A DNA stretch of 6,617 bases, from the NCBI GenBank assembly GCA_021829055.1, contig JAJZCS010000112.1, positions 1 to 6,617 of the forward strand, read 5' to 3'. The DNA is from Pseudomonadota bacterium. GTDB taxonomy: Bacteria > Pseudomonadota > Alphaproteobacteria > Acetobacterales > Acetobacteraceae. The translations under genes were made by a program, and so were the position numbers. A model generated the notes under the pieces. The model ran no database searches. It saw only the letters and a list, made by a program, of their open reading frames with translations, and was not told the DNA's origin. Below, one piece after another: positions 1 through 6,617 of this stretch. The number at the start of each line of letters is the position of its first letter. Within the stretch, counting starts at the first letter, position 1.

Positions 1-722
<722 letters not shown>

Positions 723-817
723 GGCACTCGCTCCTGTCATCTTGTAGAAGGCCGATTGGGTCCCGGAGCAGAAAGTTGTGGTACACCCCACTTCGAAAAG
801 AGCCGGCGCAGACGGCA

Positions 818-1855
818 TTACTCCGCAGCTTCAATTTCGCTTTCTGAAGAATCCGCCATTAAGGCATTCGCTACGACACCCGCTTGCTCACGGACACGCG
901 CATCGATCGCCGCGGCCATATCCTTGTGATCGCGCAGAAACTGCTTGGCATTTTCACGTCCTTGCCCAATCCTTTGGTTGTCGTACGAGAACCAAGCCCC
1001 CGATTTCTCGATAATCCCGACCTTCACGCCAAGATCAATCAACTCCCCGACCTTCGAGATCCCTTCACCATACATGATATCAAACTCAACCTGGCGGAAC
1101 GGCGGGGCCAGTTTATTCTTCACTACCTTGACGCGAGTCTGATTACCTACCACTTCCTCACGATCCTTGATCGCCCCGATACGCCGAATTTCCATTCGGA
1201 TCGAGGCGTAGAATTTCAGCGCGTTCCCGCCGGTGGTCGTTTCCGGATTGCCGAACATGACGCCGATCTTCAGCCGGATCTGGTTGAGAAAGATCATCAT
1301 CGTGTTTGAGCGCGAGACAGAGCCCGTAATCTTGCGCAGCGCTTGGCTCATAAGCCGGGCATGCAAACCGACATGTGAGTCTCCCATCTCACCTTCAAGT
1401 TCGGCCCGCGGCACCAGCGCCGCAACGCTGTCAATCACAAGCACATCAACAGCACCTGATCGCACCAACGTATCCGCTATCTCAAGTCCTTGTTCTCCGG
1501 TATCAGGCTGCGAAATCAATAGATTGTCGACGTCAACCCCCAACTTCCGAGCATAGACAGGATCGAGCGCGTGTTCGGCATCGATGAAAGCGCACGTGCC
1601 GCCACGCTTCTGCGCCTCGGCAATGGCGTGCAACGCCAAGGTCGTTTTCCCTGAAGATTCTGGGCCGTAGATTTCAATTACGCGCCCTCGGGGCAACCCC
1701 CCTATTCCCAAGGCGAGATCAAGTCCGAGAGAACCCGAAGGTACCGTTTCGACCTGCTCATCGCCAGCCCTAGCCCCCATGCGCATAATCGAGCCCTTGC
1801 CAAACGCCCGTTCAATCTGAGACAATGCGGCATCAAGGGCCTTATTCTTTTCCAT
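818..1855 (-). CDS. recA: RecA recombinase
   Basis: ATP-dependent DNA strand-exchange protein and co-protease that triggers self-cleavage of LexA-type repressors. The complete 345-residue protein is of normal family length. It has the N-terminal polymerisation helix (residues 4-20), the Walker A motif GPESSGKT (64-71), the catalytic Glu in IDAEHALDP (Glu94), Walker B VLVIDS (138-143), DNA-binding loop L1 ([14 protein letters not shown], 154-167), loop L2 ([18 protein letters not shown], 201-218) and an acidic C-terminal tail ending SESEIEAAE. The frame stays open upstream to 1942, but those 29 extra residues ([11 protein letters not shown]…) have no RecA similarity. Two adjacent ATG codons lie at 1858 and 1855; AGGAG at 1863-1867 is 4 nt from the first and 7 nt from the second, which favours 1855. 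A LexA-type operator lies 112 nt upstream. alaS follows on the same strand. Confidence 0.97.
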   Translation of the reverse strand: MEKNKALDAALSQIERAFGKGSIMRMGARAGDEQVETVPSGSLGLDLALGIGGLPRGRVIEIYGPESSGKTTLALHAIAEAQKRGGTCAFIDAEHALDPVYARKLGVDVDNLLISQPDTGEQGLEIADTLVRSGAVDVLVIDSVAALVPRAELEGEMGDSHVGLHARLMSQALRKITGSVSRSNTMMIFLNQIRLKIGVMFGNPETTTGGNALKFYASIRMEIRRIGAIKDREEVVGNQTRVKVVKNKLAPPFRQVEFDIMYGEGISKVGELIDLGVKVGIIEKSGAWFSYDNQRIGQGRENAKQFLRDHKDMAAAIDARVREQAGVVANALMADSSESEIEAAE

Positions 1856-1862
1856 CATGAAA

Positions 1863-1867
1863 CTCCT
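1863..1867 (-). promoter_or_regulatory. Shine-Dalgarno sequence of recA
   Basis: AGGAG on the minus strand, spaced 7 nt from the ATG at 1855 and 4 nt from the ATG at 1858. The spacing decides in favour of the second of the two tandem ATG codons and against the longer open frame that starts at 1942. Confidence 0.8.
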
Positions 1868-1966
1868 GTTCAGATCTGAGCGAAACGGCGAATCGTGATC
1901 ATCCGCCAACCATGGCACGGCGAGAACATAACAGCAACACAAACGGAGCGGATTTACAACTAAAAT

Positions 1967-1981
1967 GTTCTTCTAATGTTC
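1967..1981 (-). promoter_or_regulatory. Alphaproteobacterial SOS box (LexA operator) of recA
   Basis: A perfect GTTC-N7-GTTC direct repeat (GAAC-N7-GAAC on the recA strand) lies 112 nt upstream of the recA start. This is the LexA-binding sequence established for alphaproteobacteria, unlike the CTG-N10-CAG type of gammaproteobacteria. A possible -35 element TTGAGA (1980-1985) overlaps its upstream half. A weak -10 candidate, TAGTTG (1957-1962), follows at 17-nt spacing, so bound LexA would cover the promoter. The hexamer assignments are much less certain than the box. The siroheme gene stop codon (2002-2004) lies only about 20 bp further upstream. Confidence 0.85.
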
Positions 1982-2001
1982 TCAATGGCTTGATCACGAC
2001 G

Positions 2002-2559
2002 CTAGAGCCAATCTCTCTCCCGGACCAAGCCCTCAATCCGTCTGGCTACTTCCGACATGGAAATTCCTTCACGCCGCCATTCGGCGCGCAAACTCCGCAA
2101 CGACGCCACGCGCGCCGCCCATTCCGGACCAAAAATCTCCTCTAGGTGACTTCTGATCACACTAGCCAGCCCTGGTGCTGCGCCCGCCGTGGAGATTGTG
2201 ATCAACAGCTCGCCGCGACGGACCTCGGCGGCAGAGTGAAAATCGCAAAACGCCGGCACATCCTCGACATTGACCAGAACGTTTGCAGTTCTCGCCCGTT
2301 CAGCCAGGATCTGTTTTAAATCCGGATCAACGTCGGCAATCCATAACGCATGCAGCGATTCCAGCGTCTCCGCATCCGGAAGTTGCTGCCGCAAGTATTG
2401 CCCGCCCTCGCTCCGCAGATCCTCAGTCGGCTTCTCCGTAAACAATAACGTCTCCGTTGCTCCTCCCGATCGCAAAAGGCGTAAACGACGCAAAGCCAGC
2501 GCCCCTTCGCCGCAAACGCCCAGCCGGACGAATTTTGGGTCTAGAACGATGGAAAGCAC
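2002..2559 (-). CDS. Siroheme synthase N-terminal-type protein (precorrin-2 dehydrogenase / sirohydrochlorin ferrochelatase)
   Basis: A 185-residue protein matching the N-terminal module of CysG and yeast Met8p, which oxidises precorrin-2 with NAD+ to sirohydrochlorin and inserts iron to make siroheme, the cofactor of sulfite and nitrite reductases. Visible features are a dinucleotide-binding strand and loop (VRLGVCGEGALALRR, residues 11-25), NVEDVPAFCDFHSA (97-110) with Asp100 at the place of the catalytic Asp of CysG, and RGELLITISTAGAAPGLA (115-132) corresponding to the family's ST(G/A)G-x-(S/A)P-x-LA motif. No methyltransferase domain follows; the protein ends after about 50 helical residues, so it is the stand-alone form. 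GTG at 2559 gives MLSIVLDP…, as I expect for this family. The frame also opens at TTG 2622, but the extra 21 residues span a perfect hairpin and look non-coding. No clear Shine-Dalgarno sequence precedes either start. Sulfur or nitrogen assimilation genes are not adjacent. Confidence 0.8.
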   Translation of the reverse strand: MLSIVLDPKFVRLGVCGEGALALRRLRLLRSGGATETLLFTEKPTEDLRSEGGQYLRQQLPDAETLESLHALWIADVDPDLKQILAERARTANVLVNVEDVPAFCDFHSAAEVRRGELLITISTAGAAPGLASVIRSHLEEIFGPEWAARVASLRSLRAEWRREGISMSEVARRIEGLVRERDWL

Positions 2560-2574
2560 GACCGGGCCATACCT

Positions 2575-2592
2575 GTCAGCGTTCGCGCTGAC
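2575..2592 (-). promoter_or_regulatory. Perfect hairpin in the leader of the siroheme gene
   Basis: GTCAGCG and CGCTGAC form a 7-bp perfect stem with a 4-nt loop (CGAA on the minus strand, TTCG on the plus strand). It ends 15 nt before the GTG start at 2559, close enough to hinder or shape ribosome loading. A weak promoter candidate lies just upstream (TTGACC at 2636-2641, 17 nt, TGTACC at 2613-2618), which would give a leader of about 45 nt containing this hairpin. No T-tract follows, so it is not an ordinary terminator. If translation starts at TTG 2622 instead, the repeat would be coding and possibly meaningless. Confidence 0.4.
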
Positions 2593-2708
2593 TGCCAGAA
2601 GCGCCTCGATTCGGTACAGCAATATAATAGCCTTTGGTCAAAAGGTACCGCACGTTCCAACCCGTTTCCTTGCAACCTGCTCACGCCGCTTTTCTGCACC
2701 AAGCGCCA

Positions 2709-2742
2709 AACATGGTCCAGACCGCTATGGCTGTGCCATGTT
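2709..2742. repeat. 34-bp imperfect palindrome between the siroheme gene and the MFS gene
   Basis: The interval 2560-2903 separates two divergent genes and holds no gene I can support; short open frames on both strands (for example 2634-2837 plus and 2541-2861 minus) have no recognisable motif. Its main structure is this dyad: outer arms AACATGG (2709-2715) and CCATGTT (2736-2742), then a T-G wobble, one C/T mismatch, inner arms CAG-A-CC and GG-CTG with one bulged A, and a 5-nt loop GCTAT. The nested inner pairing makes a chance origin less likely than for a single short repeat. It lies about 160 bp before the transporter start and could be an operator or an RNA hairpin. An 8-bp palindrome, TTGCGCAA, follows shortly after it. 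Confidence 0.4.
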
Positions 2743-2903
2743 CCCGCAGCTTGCGCAAAGCGGTGGCTGGAGGTTGTTTTGAACACGTGCCGGTGCTGAG
2801 CGATGGAAGCGGGCGTCCTTGTCCTTCGCCTAACTAAACCCGGCGCGCCGCTGCGGTGCAACGTTGAGGTAACACGTCAGCTCCGCGATGTTTGAGCAGC
2901 TGC

Positions 2904-4454
2904 ATGGCAGCTACGTTCGTGTCGCCCCCCATGGGAGCATTGCAGGATCATCCGGATCAGGCACAATCCGGGGCAGACCAGAACCCATCGACTCGCATGG
3001 AATACACGCACCAACAACGCACCAAGGTAATTACTGGCATTCTGCTCTGCATTATGCTTGCAGCAATCGACCAGACTGTCGTGATCCCAGCGGTTCCGGC
3101 GATCGGTCGCGACTTAAAAGGCTTCGGCCACTTGTCCTGGATCGTGACCGCCTATTTGCTAACGTCTACCGCCACAACGCCGATCTACGGAAGGCTATCC
3201 GACCAGTTCGGTCGACGTCATACCTTGATCCCGGCAATCGCTCTGTTCGTGATCGCCGCATGCTTGTGCGGAATTGCGCAGAGTCTGGACCAGTTGATCG
3301 CCGCCCGCGCCTTGCAGGGTGCTGGTGGCGGCGGCCTTCTCGCAATTTCTCAAGCGGCGATTTCCGACGTCGTGTCCCCGCGCGAAAGGGGAAAATACCA
3401 GGGTTGGCTTGCGGGCACCTGGGCTGTGGCCTCAATTTTCGGCCCTGTAATCGGTGGCTATGTCACGGATCATCTCTCTTGGCGCTGGATATTCTGGTTC
3501 AACTTACCGCTCGGCCTTGCTGCCCTCATTCTCAGCCAACGCGGGTTGCGGCTGCTCAATAGTACGCCGCGTGGCGGCTCAATCGATTTCGCTGGAGCCG
3601 CCTTGCTGACATTGGCCGTCACCCTCGTTTTGGTCGGCCTGTCTTGGGGAGGAAAGCAGTTTTCCTGGGTCTCCGTTCATGTGCTTGGCGCGTTTGCGCT
3701 TGGGGCCATGCTTATTGTGGCGCTCTGGTACTGGGAACGCCGCCCGGCGCTACCACTATTGCCAATGCGGCTGTTTGCGGATCCGTCATTCAACCGCCTC
3801 GTGGCTATTGGTTTCCTGGCGTCACTGGTACTGTTCGCTGCCATTTTTCTTCTACCCCTGTTTTTCCAGCTGATCTTTCATGCCAACGCCGCGGAATCGG
3901 GATGGGAAGTCATGCCTTTCCTAGCGTCGACCACGGTTGGTTCGTACATGTCCGGTCAATGGGCACGCCGGAGCGGTCGCACCCGCTGGCTGCTCCGAAG
4001 TGGTCTAACGGCATCCACAGCTGGACTCGCCCTCATCGGCACGATGCCTACCGATATGCCCCAAATGGTGTTCGTCGCAGTGTCATTCCTTATGGGCACC
4101 GGCGTCGGCTTCGTCATGCCCTCGTCGCTCGTTGCGGTCCAGAATGCAGCAGCACATGAGGATATTGGTGCAGCAACCGCAAGTCTTCTACTGCTTCGTG
4201 CCATGGGTGGGGCTTTTGGTGCAACTCTCGCCGGCTCCACCATTGCGCTCCATCTTGGCACAATGGATTGGAATCCCGCGGAAGCTCAGGGTCGCGCAGC
4301 CGACCCGTCGACCCTAGCAGCGACGACAGCCTTCCACACTGCCTTTCTTCTCACCGCTGGTCTCAGTGCCCTAGCACTCTTGTTGTCTCTGACAATCGCA
4401 GACATTGCCCTGCGCGATACCCTTACTGTTGAGCCAGAACAAATAAGTCATTGA
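2904..4454 (+). CDS. DHA2-family MFS multidrug transporter (EmrB/QacA type)
   Basis: Predicted inner-membrane drug:H+ antiporter with about 14 transmembrane helices; 516 residues from ATG 2904, normal for the family. Visible marks are TM1 with the DHA2 signature AAIDQTVVIPAVPAI (residues 53-67), motif A YGRLSDQFGRRH (95-106) in the loop between TM2 and TM3, a motif B-like stretch AARALQGAGGGG (133-144), and motif C GTWAVASIFGPVIGG (171-185), typical of antiporters, followed by LSWRWIFWFNLPLG (191-204). The start is uncertain: TTG 2892, ATG 2904, ATG 2931 and ATG 2997 are all in frame. None has a strong Shine-Dalgarno sequence; 2904 has GAG 7 nt upstream, while 2997 would leave only a short tail before TM1. 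The tail from 2904 is polar and acidic, as expected for a cytoplasmic end. The substrate cannot be read from sequence. No TetR or MarR regulator and no EmrA-like adaptor is adjacent; the next gene on the same strand is an S24-type regulator. Confidence 0.9.
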   Translation: MAATFVSPPMGALQDHPDQAQSGADQNPSTRMEYTHQQRTKVITGILLCIMLAAIDQTVVIPAVPAIGRDLKGFGHLSWIVTAYLLTSTATTPIYGRLSDQFGRRHTLIPAIALFVIAACLCGIAQSLDQLIAARALQGAGGGGLLAISQAAISDVVSPRERGKYQGWLAGTWAVASIFGPVIGGYVTDHLSWRWIFWFNLPLGLAALILSQRGLRLLNSTPRGGSIDFAGAALLTLAVTLVLVGLSWGGKQFSWVSVHVLGAFALGAMLIVALWYWERRPALPLLPMRLFADPSFNRLVAIGFLASLVLFAAIFLLPLFFQLIFHANAAESGWEVMPFLASTTVGSYMSGQWARRSGRTRWLLRSGLTASTAGLALIGTMPTDMPQMVFVAVSFLMGTGVGFVMPSSLVAVQNAAAHEDIGAATASLLLLRAMGGAFGATLAGSTIALHLGTMDWNPAEAQGRAADPSTLAATTAFHTAFLLTAGLSALALLLSLTIADIALRDTLTVEPEQISH

Positions 4455-4653
4455 TGGCAGCACATCTTTTTCGGTGCCACGAGAATCGGGGCACGCCGTC
4501 ACCAATTTCAAGCTGATCGCGTATGGCTTACCAACTTCTGGCGTTCCGGGCCAGGTGGACACCCGCACGATTTGCCGACGTCGATGAGACTCCCTGGTGT
4601 TCGCGCTCCAGCCGCTCTTAGCGCTTCACCAGTTTTCGCGTAGAAGAAAAAGA
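4455..4653. other. Intergenic region between the MFS gene and the S24 regulator
   Basis: This 199-bp gap holds a weak dyad, GTGCC (4475-4479) and GGCAC (4491-4495) with an 11-nt loop, starting about 20 nt after the transporter stop. It lacks a following T-tract, so it is at best a poor terminator. I saw no GTTC-N7-GTTC box and no convincing -35/-10 pair. Any operator for the downstream regulator should lie here but is not recognisable by eye. Confidence 0.3.
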
Positions 4654-5349
4654 ATGGGTCATGAAGATATCTGGCGAGCCATTGATACTCTTGCCGCCGA
4701 ACGCGGTTTCTCGGTATCCGGCCTGGCACGAGCCGCTGGCCTTGACCCAACCAGCTTCAATCCCTCCAAGCGTCGCAGCCGCAATGGCCACCCGCGTTGG
4801 CCATCGACAGAGAGTATCGCCAAAATCCTTGCTGTCACCGGCGTCCCGTTCAATGTCTTCGCGGAGCTGATGGCAGGTGCCCGAGCCCTCCCCCATAGCA
4901 TTCGCGGCGGCGGTCAGGACCAAAACGTGTCCATTCAAGCATATGTAACGCCTTTCGAGGCAAGCGTCCGAATTCCAGTGACCCGCCTTGTTTCCACGGG
5001 GATGGACAATTATTTCGGTGATAAGGGCCATCCCGCCGGCAGTGGGTGGGAACGGATCAGTCTGCCGTGGGCAGCTGATCCAAACACGTATGGGCTGAGG
5101 ATTTACGGCAGTTCGCTGGAACCGGTTTATCGCGATGGTGATCTTGTCATTGCCGCCCCTCAACAAGCACCGCGAATCGGTGATCGGGTCGTTGTCTGCC
5201 TGCGTGACGGTGAAGCCATGATCAAACCTCTTATAAAGCTGTCGAGGCACCAAATAGAATTGGGGTGCCTCTGCCCTGCACACGGATCGCGTGTTGTTCC
5301 CACCGCCAAGATCATTGTGCTGCACCGGATCATCTGGATCAGCCAGTAG
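4654..5349 (+). CDS. HTH transcriptional regulator with LexA-like S24 peptidase domain
   Basis: Cytoplasmic DNA-binding regulator of 231 residues. An XRE-type helix-turn-helix occupies about residues 5-70 (core SVSGLARAAGLDPTSFNPSK, 20-39), followed by a linker (75-105) and an S24/LexA-like C-terminal domain (about 107-231). In the latter, IYGSSLEPVYRDGD (150-163) carries the presumed nucleophile Ser154, and EAMIKPL carries the presumed general base Lys191. Their 37-residue spacing equals Ser119-Lys156 of E. coli LexA. Related proteins usually have Ala-Gly at the self-cleavage point; here the matching place reads VSTGMDNYFGDKG, with Thr115-Gly116. The C-terminus IIWISQ looks complete. GTG at 4597 would add 19 residues of no obvious family character; ATG 4654, preceded by a purine-rich AGAAGAAAAAGA, fits the family start. 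The gene ends about 16 bp from an IS630 end. It could repress itself, the upstream pump or unlinked genes; its targets are unknown. Confidence 0.85.
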   Translation: MGHEDIWRAIDTLAAERGFSVSGLARAAGLDPTSFNPSKRRSRNGHPRWPSTESIAKILAVTGVPFNVFAELMAGARALPHSIRGGGQDQNVSIQAYVTPFEASVRIPVTRLVSTGMDNYFGDKGHPAGSGWERISLPWAADPNTYGLRIYGSSLEPVYRDGDLVIAAPQQAPRIGDRVVVCLRDGEAMIKPLIKLSRHQIELGCLCPAHGSRVVPTAKIIVLHRIIWISQ

Positions 5350-5378
5350 CCGCCCGGTTCGGTCTTATACCAACTGCC

Positions 5379-5645
5379 CTAGACATTGACCCATGCCCAC
5401 GTTCTGGTGCCGATGGAGGTGAGCCGTGTTAGGTCGTCGATGAGGAAGTTCCGGGCGTTCTTGCAAGCGATGACGACCGCTTCGTAGCTGTCCCGGACGA
5501 GCAGGCTGAGCTTGTTGGCGCGCAGGTAGTCCCAGACGTTCTCCATCGGGTTCAACTCGGGTGCATAGGGCGGCAGTGGCAGCAGAGTGACGTTGTCGGG
5601 CCGCCCGGCGCGCATGCCGTGCTGGTCTGCGACGGCGCCAACGCC
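5379..5645 (-). pseudogene. IS630-family transposase, C-terminal fragment
   Basis: On the minus strand the frame reads GAVADQHGM…RPDNVTLLPLPPYAPELNPMENVWDYLR…, ending in LTSIGTRTWAWVNV. This is the end of the IS630 DDE domain: ADQHG holds the second catalytic Asp (5625-5627) and NPMENVW the final Glu. The Asp-Glu spacing is 28 positions, about four residues shorter than I expect from relatives with LDQAGWH…PELN…E, pointing to a small in-frame deletion beside the Asp. Upstream the frame runs into TAA TGA just after the homology fades, and an in-frame ATG at 5615 lies inside the domain, so no functional start remains. The natural C-terminus and stop are intact. Confidence 0.8.
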
Positions 5646-6061
5646 GCTCGGCGGTTGGGCTGCGCGGACTCATTACGAGGGTCCATAAAAACGCCGTTGT
5701 GGTCGTGCTGGCGAAATAAGCTTGCACGCATCGCCTGGGCGGTCTTGCGGCATGGTGGCAGGTTCAATGCAAAAGCGTTGGCCGTGGCGTCATAATCAAG
5801 AACGACCGGCCCAGCCCAAGTTAGGTATTGTCGATCGGTTCATGATGTTTGCGGGTGGTGGAAGAAAGATGGCCTGACAGTTGTTCGGCATTCTGAAAAC
5901 CTGATCTAAAAAATGGCGGCCTTGTCGCCGAGAAGTTTATGAGGCTCAGAATGCGCGGATCTCCATCTTGGCCGGGGGCATGCTCCGAGGCCGGATACGT
6001 TGAAGCAGACTGCTCAGACCGTCGATCAGAAAACACTTGCAAACGGGGGGCGGGCCATACG
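5646..6061. other. Unassigned segment between the two transposase fragments
   Basis: About 415 bp with no recognisable gene. In all three minus frames I looked for the IS630 centre that belongs here (WFQDE, the RWA and YLFGA regions, and the LVLP block) and found none. Short open frames exist (5552-5767 minus, 5821-6042 minus, 5939-6121 plus), but they carry no family motif. The sequence around GTTTGCAAGTGTTTTCTGAT (minus strand, near 6025-6045) has the look of an insertion-sequence end, but I cannot name it and saw no matching inverted copy. A short similarity between the left IS end (ATACCAACT) and minus-strand ATACCTAACT (near 5820-5830) is the only repeat noticed. It may be an insertion, a deletion scar or flanking DNA. 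Confidence 0.45.
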
Positions 6062-6577
6062 TTTTTTAAAAGTCTCCTGGGCAGCGTCCTCTTTCCTGGA
6101 ATGATACGGTCGCGGCTGTAGTCGGGTCAGCCCCAGCTTGCGCAGCAGCTTGCCGACTGTCCGTTCATGCACCGTCACCGAAATCTGCGCCCGCAGATCG
6201 ACACAACGCCAACGCACCACGCGGCCTTGCTCGGGATCCGGCCCCCCAACAACCAGCTCCTTGAGCTCAGCCATCTGCTGAGCCGTCAGCAACGGGGCGG
6301 GGCCAAGCGACAGACGCGATTTCAGCCCTGCTATCCCCTCGGTACTGTAGCGATGCACCCAGTCACGCAGTGTCCGCCGCTGCATCCCGCTCCACCGCGC
6401 CGCCTCCGTGCGCGACTTGCCCTCCAACAGCAGCGCCAGCAGCCGACGCACCACCTGCCCGTCCTTCGTCCGCGCCACCACGTGCCGAAGCTCCGCCGCC
6501 GTGTGATCCAGATCGGTGATCGCGATCGCCTGGCCCAGTCCCCGTGCCTCCCCCACATCGGGGCCTGCCACCAGCAC
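6026..6577 (-). pseudogene. IS630-family transposase, truncated N-terminal fragment
   Basis: A 183-codon frame, of which residues 15-172 match the DNA-binding half of IS630-type transposases. Visible are a helix-turn-helix (RRLLALLLEGKSRTEAARWSG, TLRDWVHRYSTEGIAGL; 44-85), the linker VVRWRCVDLRAQI (120-132), and a second winged-helix segment HERTVGKLLRKLGLTRLQPRP (137-157). It continues to AQETFKK (166-172), where relatives go on as FKKNF and then into the catalytic domain. Here 11 unrelated residues and TGA (6026-6028) follow, so the first catalytic Asp region (WFQDE) is absent. The start is uncertain: GTG at 6577 adds residues not typical of the family, while relatives would begin near GQAIAIT, where this copy has CTG (6536-6538) in place of a start. 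Even if made, the product could bind DNA but not transpose. Confidence 0.8.
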
Positions 6578-6617
6578 ATCAGAATACAGCCCCGTTGGAA
6601 ATCCCCAAGAGAGTCAG

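Larger units (their letters stand above)
5366..6617 (-). mobile_element. Broken IS630-family element, interrupted by unrelated sequence
   Basis: Two transposase pieces of the same family and orientation lie in the expected order on the minus strand, N-terminal part at the right and C-terminal part at the left. The left end is probably at the TA of TATACCAACTGCCC (5366-5379), since IS630 elements insert at TA and the transposase stop (5379-5381) is immediately inside. The right end is not in the window. The middle of the transposase is replaced by sequence I cannot assign. This may be one element that suffered a replacement, or two remnants side by side. The whole stretch appears more GC-rich than alaS-recA, suggesting acquired DNA. 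Confidence 0.75.

Noticed and set aside
884..1309. 141-residue plus-strand open frame inside recA
   Set aside because: It lies antisense to a fully convincing recA and shows no motif of its own; a codon-bias shadow.
2623..2628. Perfect TATAAT on the plus strand upstream of the MFS gene
   Set aside because: No -35-like hexamer at 16-18 nt spacing, and it would imply a leader of over 270 nt.
2650..2665. GTTC-N7-TTTC near the siroheme gene, resembling an SOS box
   Set aside because: One half-site is mismatched and its position gives no clear promoter; short motifs like this occur by chance.
2541..2861. Minus-strand frame of 106 residues spanning the siroheme gene leader
   Set aside because: It overlaps the recognised siroheme gene in another frame, crosses both inverted repeats, and has no recognisable motif or good start.
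2888..3562. 224-residue plus-strand frame starting at ATG 2888
   Set aside because: Out of frame with the transporter, low-complexity Arg/Pro/Ser-rich composition, no membrane or family features.
4475..4495. Hairpin after the MFS gene as a rho-independent terminator
   Set aside because: Only a 5-bp stem with an 11-nt loop and no T-tract on the plus strand; the T-run lies before the stem.
4618..5325. 235-residue minus-strand frame opposite the S24 regulator
   Set aside because: No motif recognised; the plus strand carries coherent HTH and S24 domains with catalytic residues.
6040..6072. Programmed frameshift in the T/A-run at the end of the N-terminal transposase fragment
   Set aside because: Reading the other two minus frames past the run gives no IS630 catalytic motifs, so slippage would not restore a transposase.

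Overview
The window looks like a piece of an alphaproteobacterial chromosome, most likely from Acetobacteraceae or a close relative. The evidence is a recA-alaS neighbourhood, an alphaproteobacterial-type SOS operator (GTTC-N7-GTTC) in front of recA, and RecA and AlaS proteins of alphaproteobacterial character. The family-level assignment rests on my recollection of RecA sequences and is only moderately certain. The window opens with GATC and cuts alaS, so the left edge could be a cloning junction.

Layout. Bases 1-674 (minus) hold the first 224 codons of alaS. Bases 818-1855 (minus) are a complete recA, with a good Shine-Dalgarno sequence and a LexA-type operator at 1967-1981. Bases 2002-2559 (minus) encode a stand-alone siroheme-synthase N-terminal (precorrin-2 dehydrogenase/ferrochelatase-type) protein, whose stop codon lies only about 20 bp from the recA operator. 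A 344-bp interval (2560-2903) between this gene and a divergent transporter holds two sizeable inverted repeats but no convincing gene. Bases 2904-4454 (plus) encode a DHA2-type MFS drug:H+ antiporter. After a 199-bp gap, 4654-5349 (plus) encodes a helix-turn-helix regulator fused to a LexA-like S24 peptidase domain. From about 5366 to the right edge the sequence is IS630-family debris on the minus strand: a C-terminal transposase piece (5379-5645), about 415 bp of unrecognised sequence, and an N-terminal transposase piece (6026-6577). The central catalytic part is missing, so the element cannot be autonomous.

How the parts relate. alaS, recA and the siroheme gene share a strand, but recA clearly has its own damage-inducible control region. 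The MFS pump and the S24-type regulator are co-oriented neighbours, so the regulator may control the pump or answer to the RecA/SOS pathway; no operator proves this. The regulator keeps the Ser-Lys dyad of self-cleaving repressors but has Thr-Gly where its relatives usually show Ala-Gly. I found no CRISPR array, tRNA, rRNA, phage module or clearly novel multi-gene system. The most interesting items are the S24 regulator, the rebuilt IS630 locus and the structured intergenic regions.
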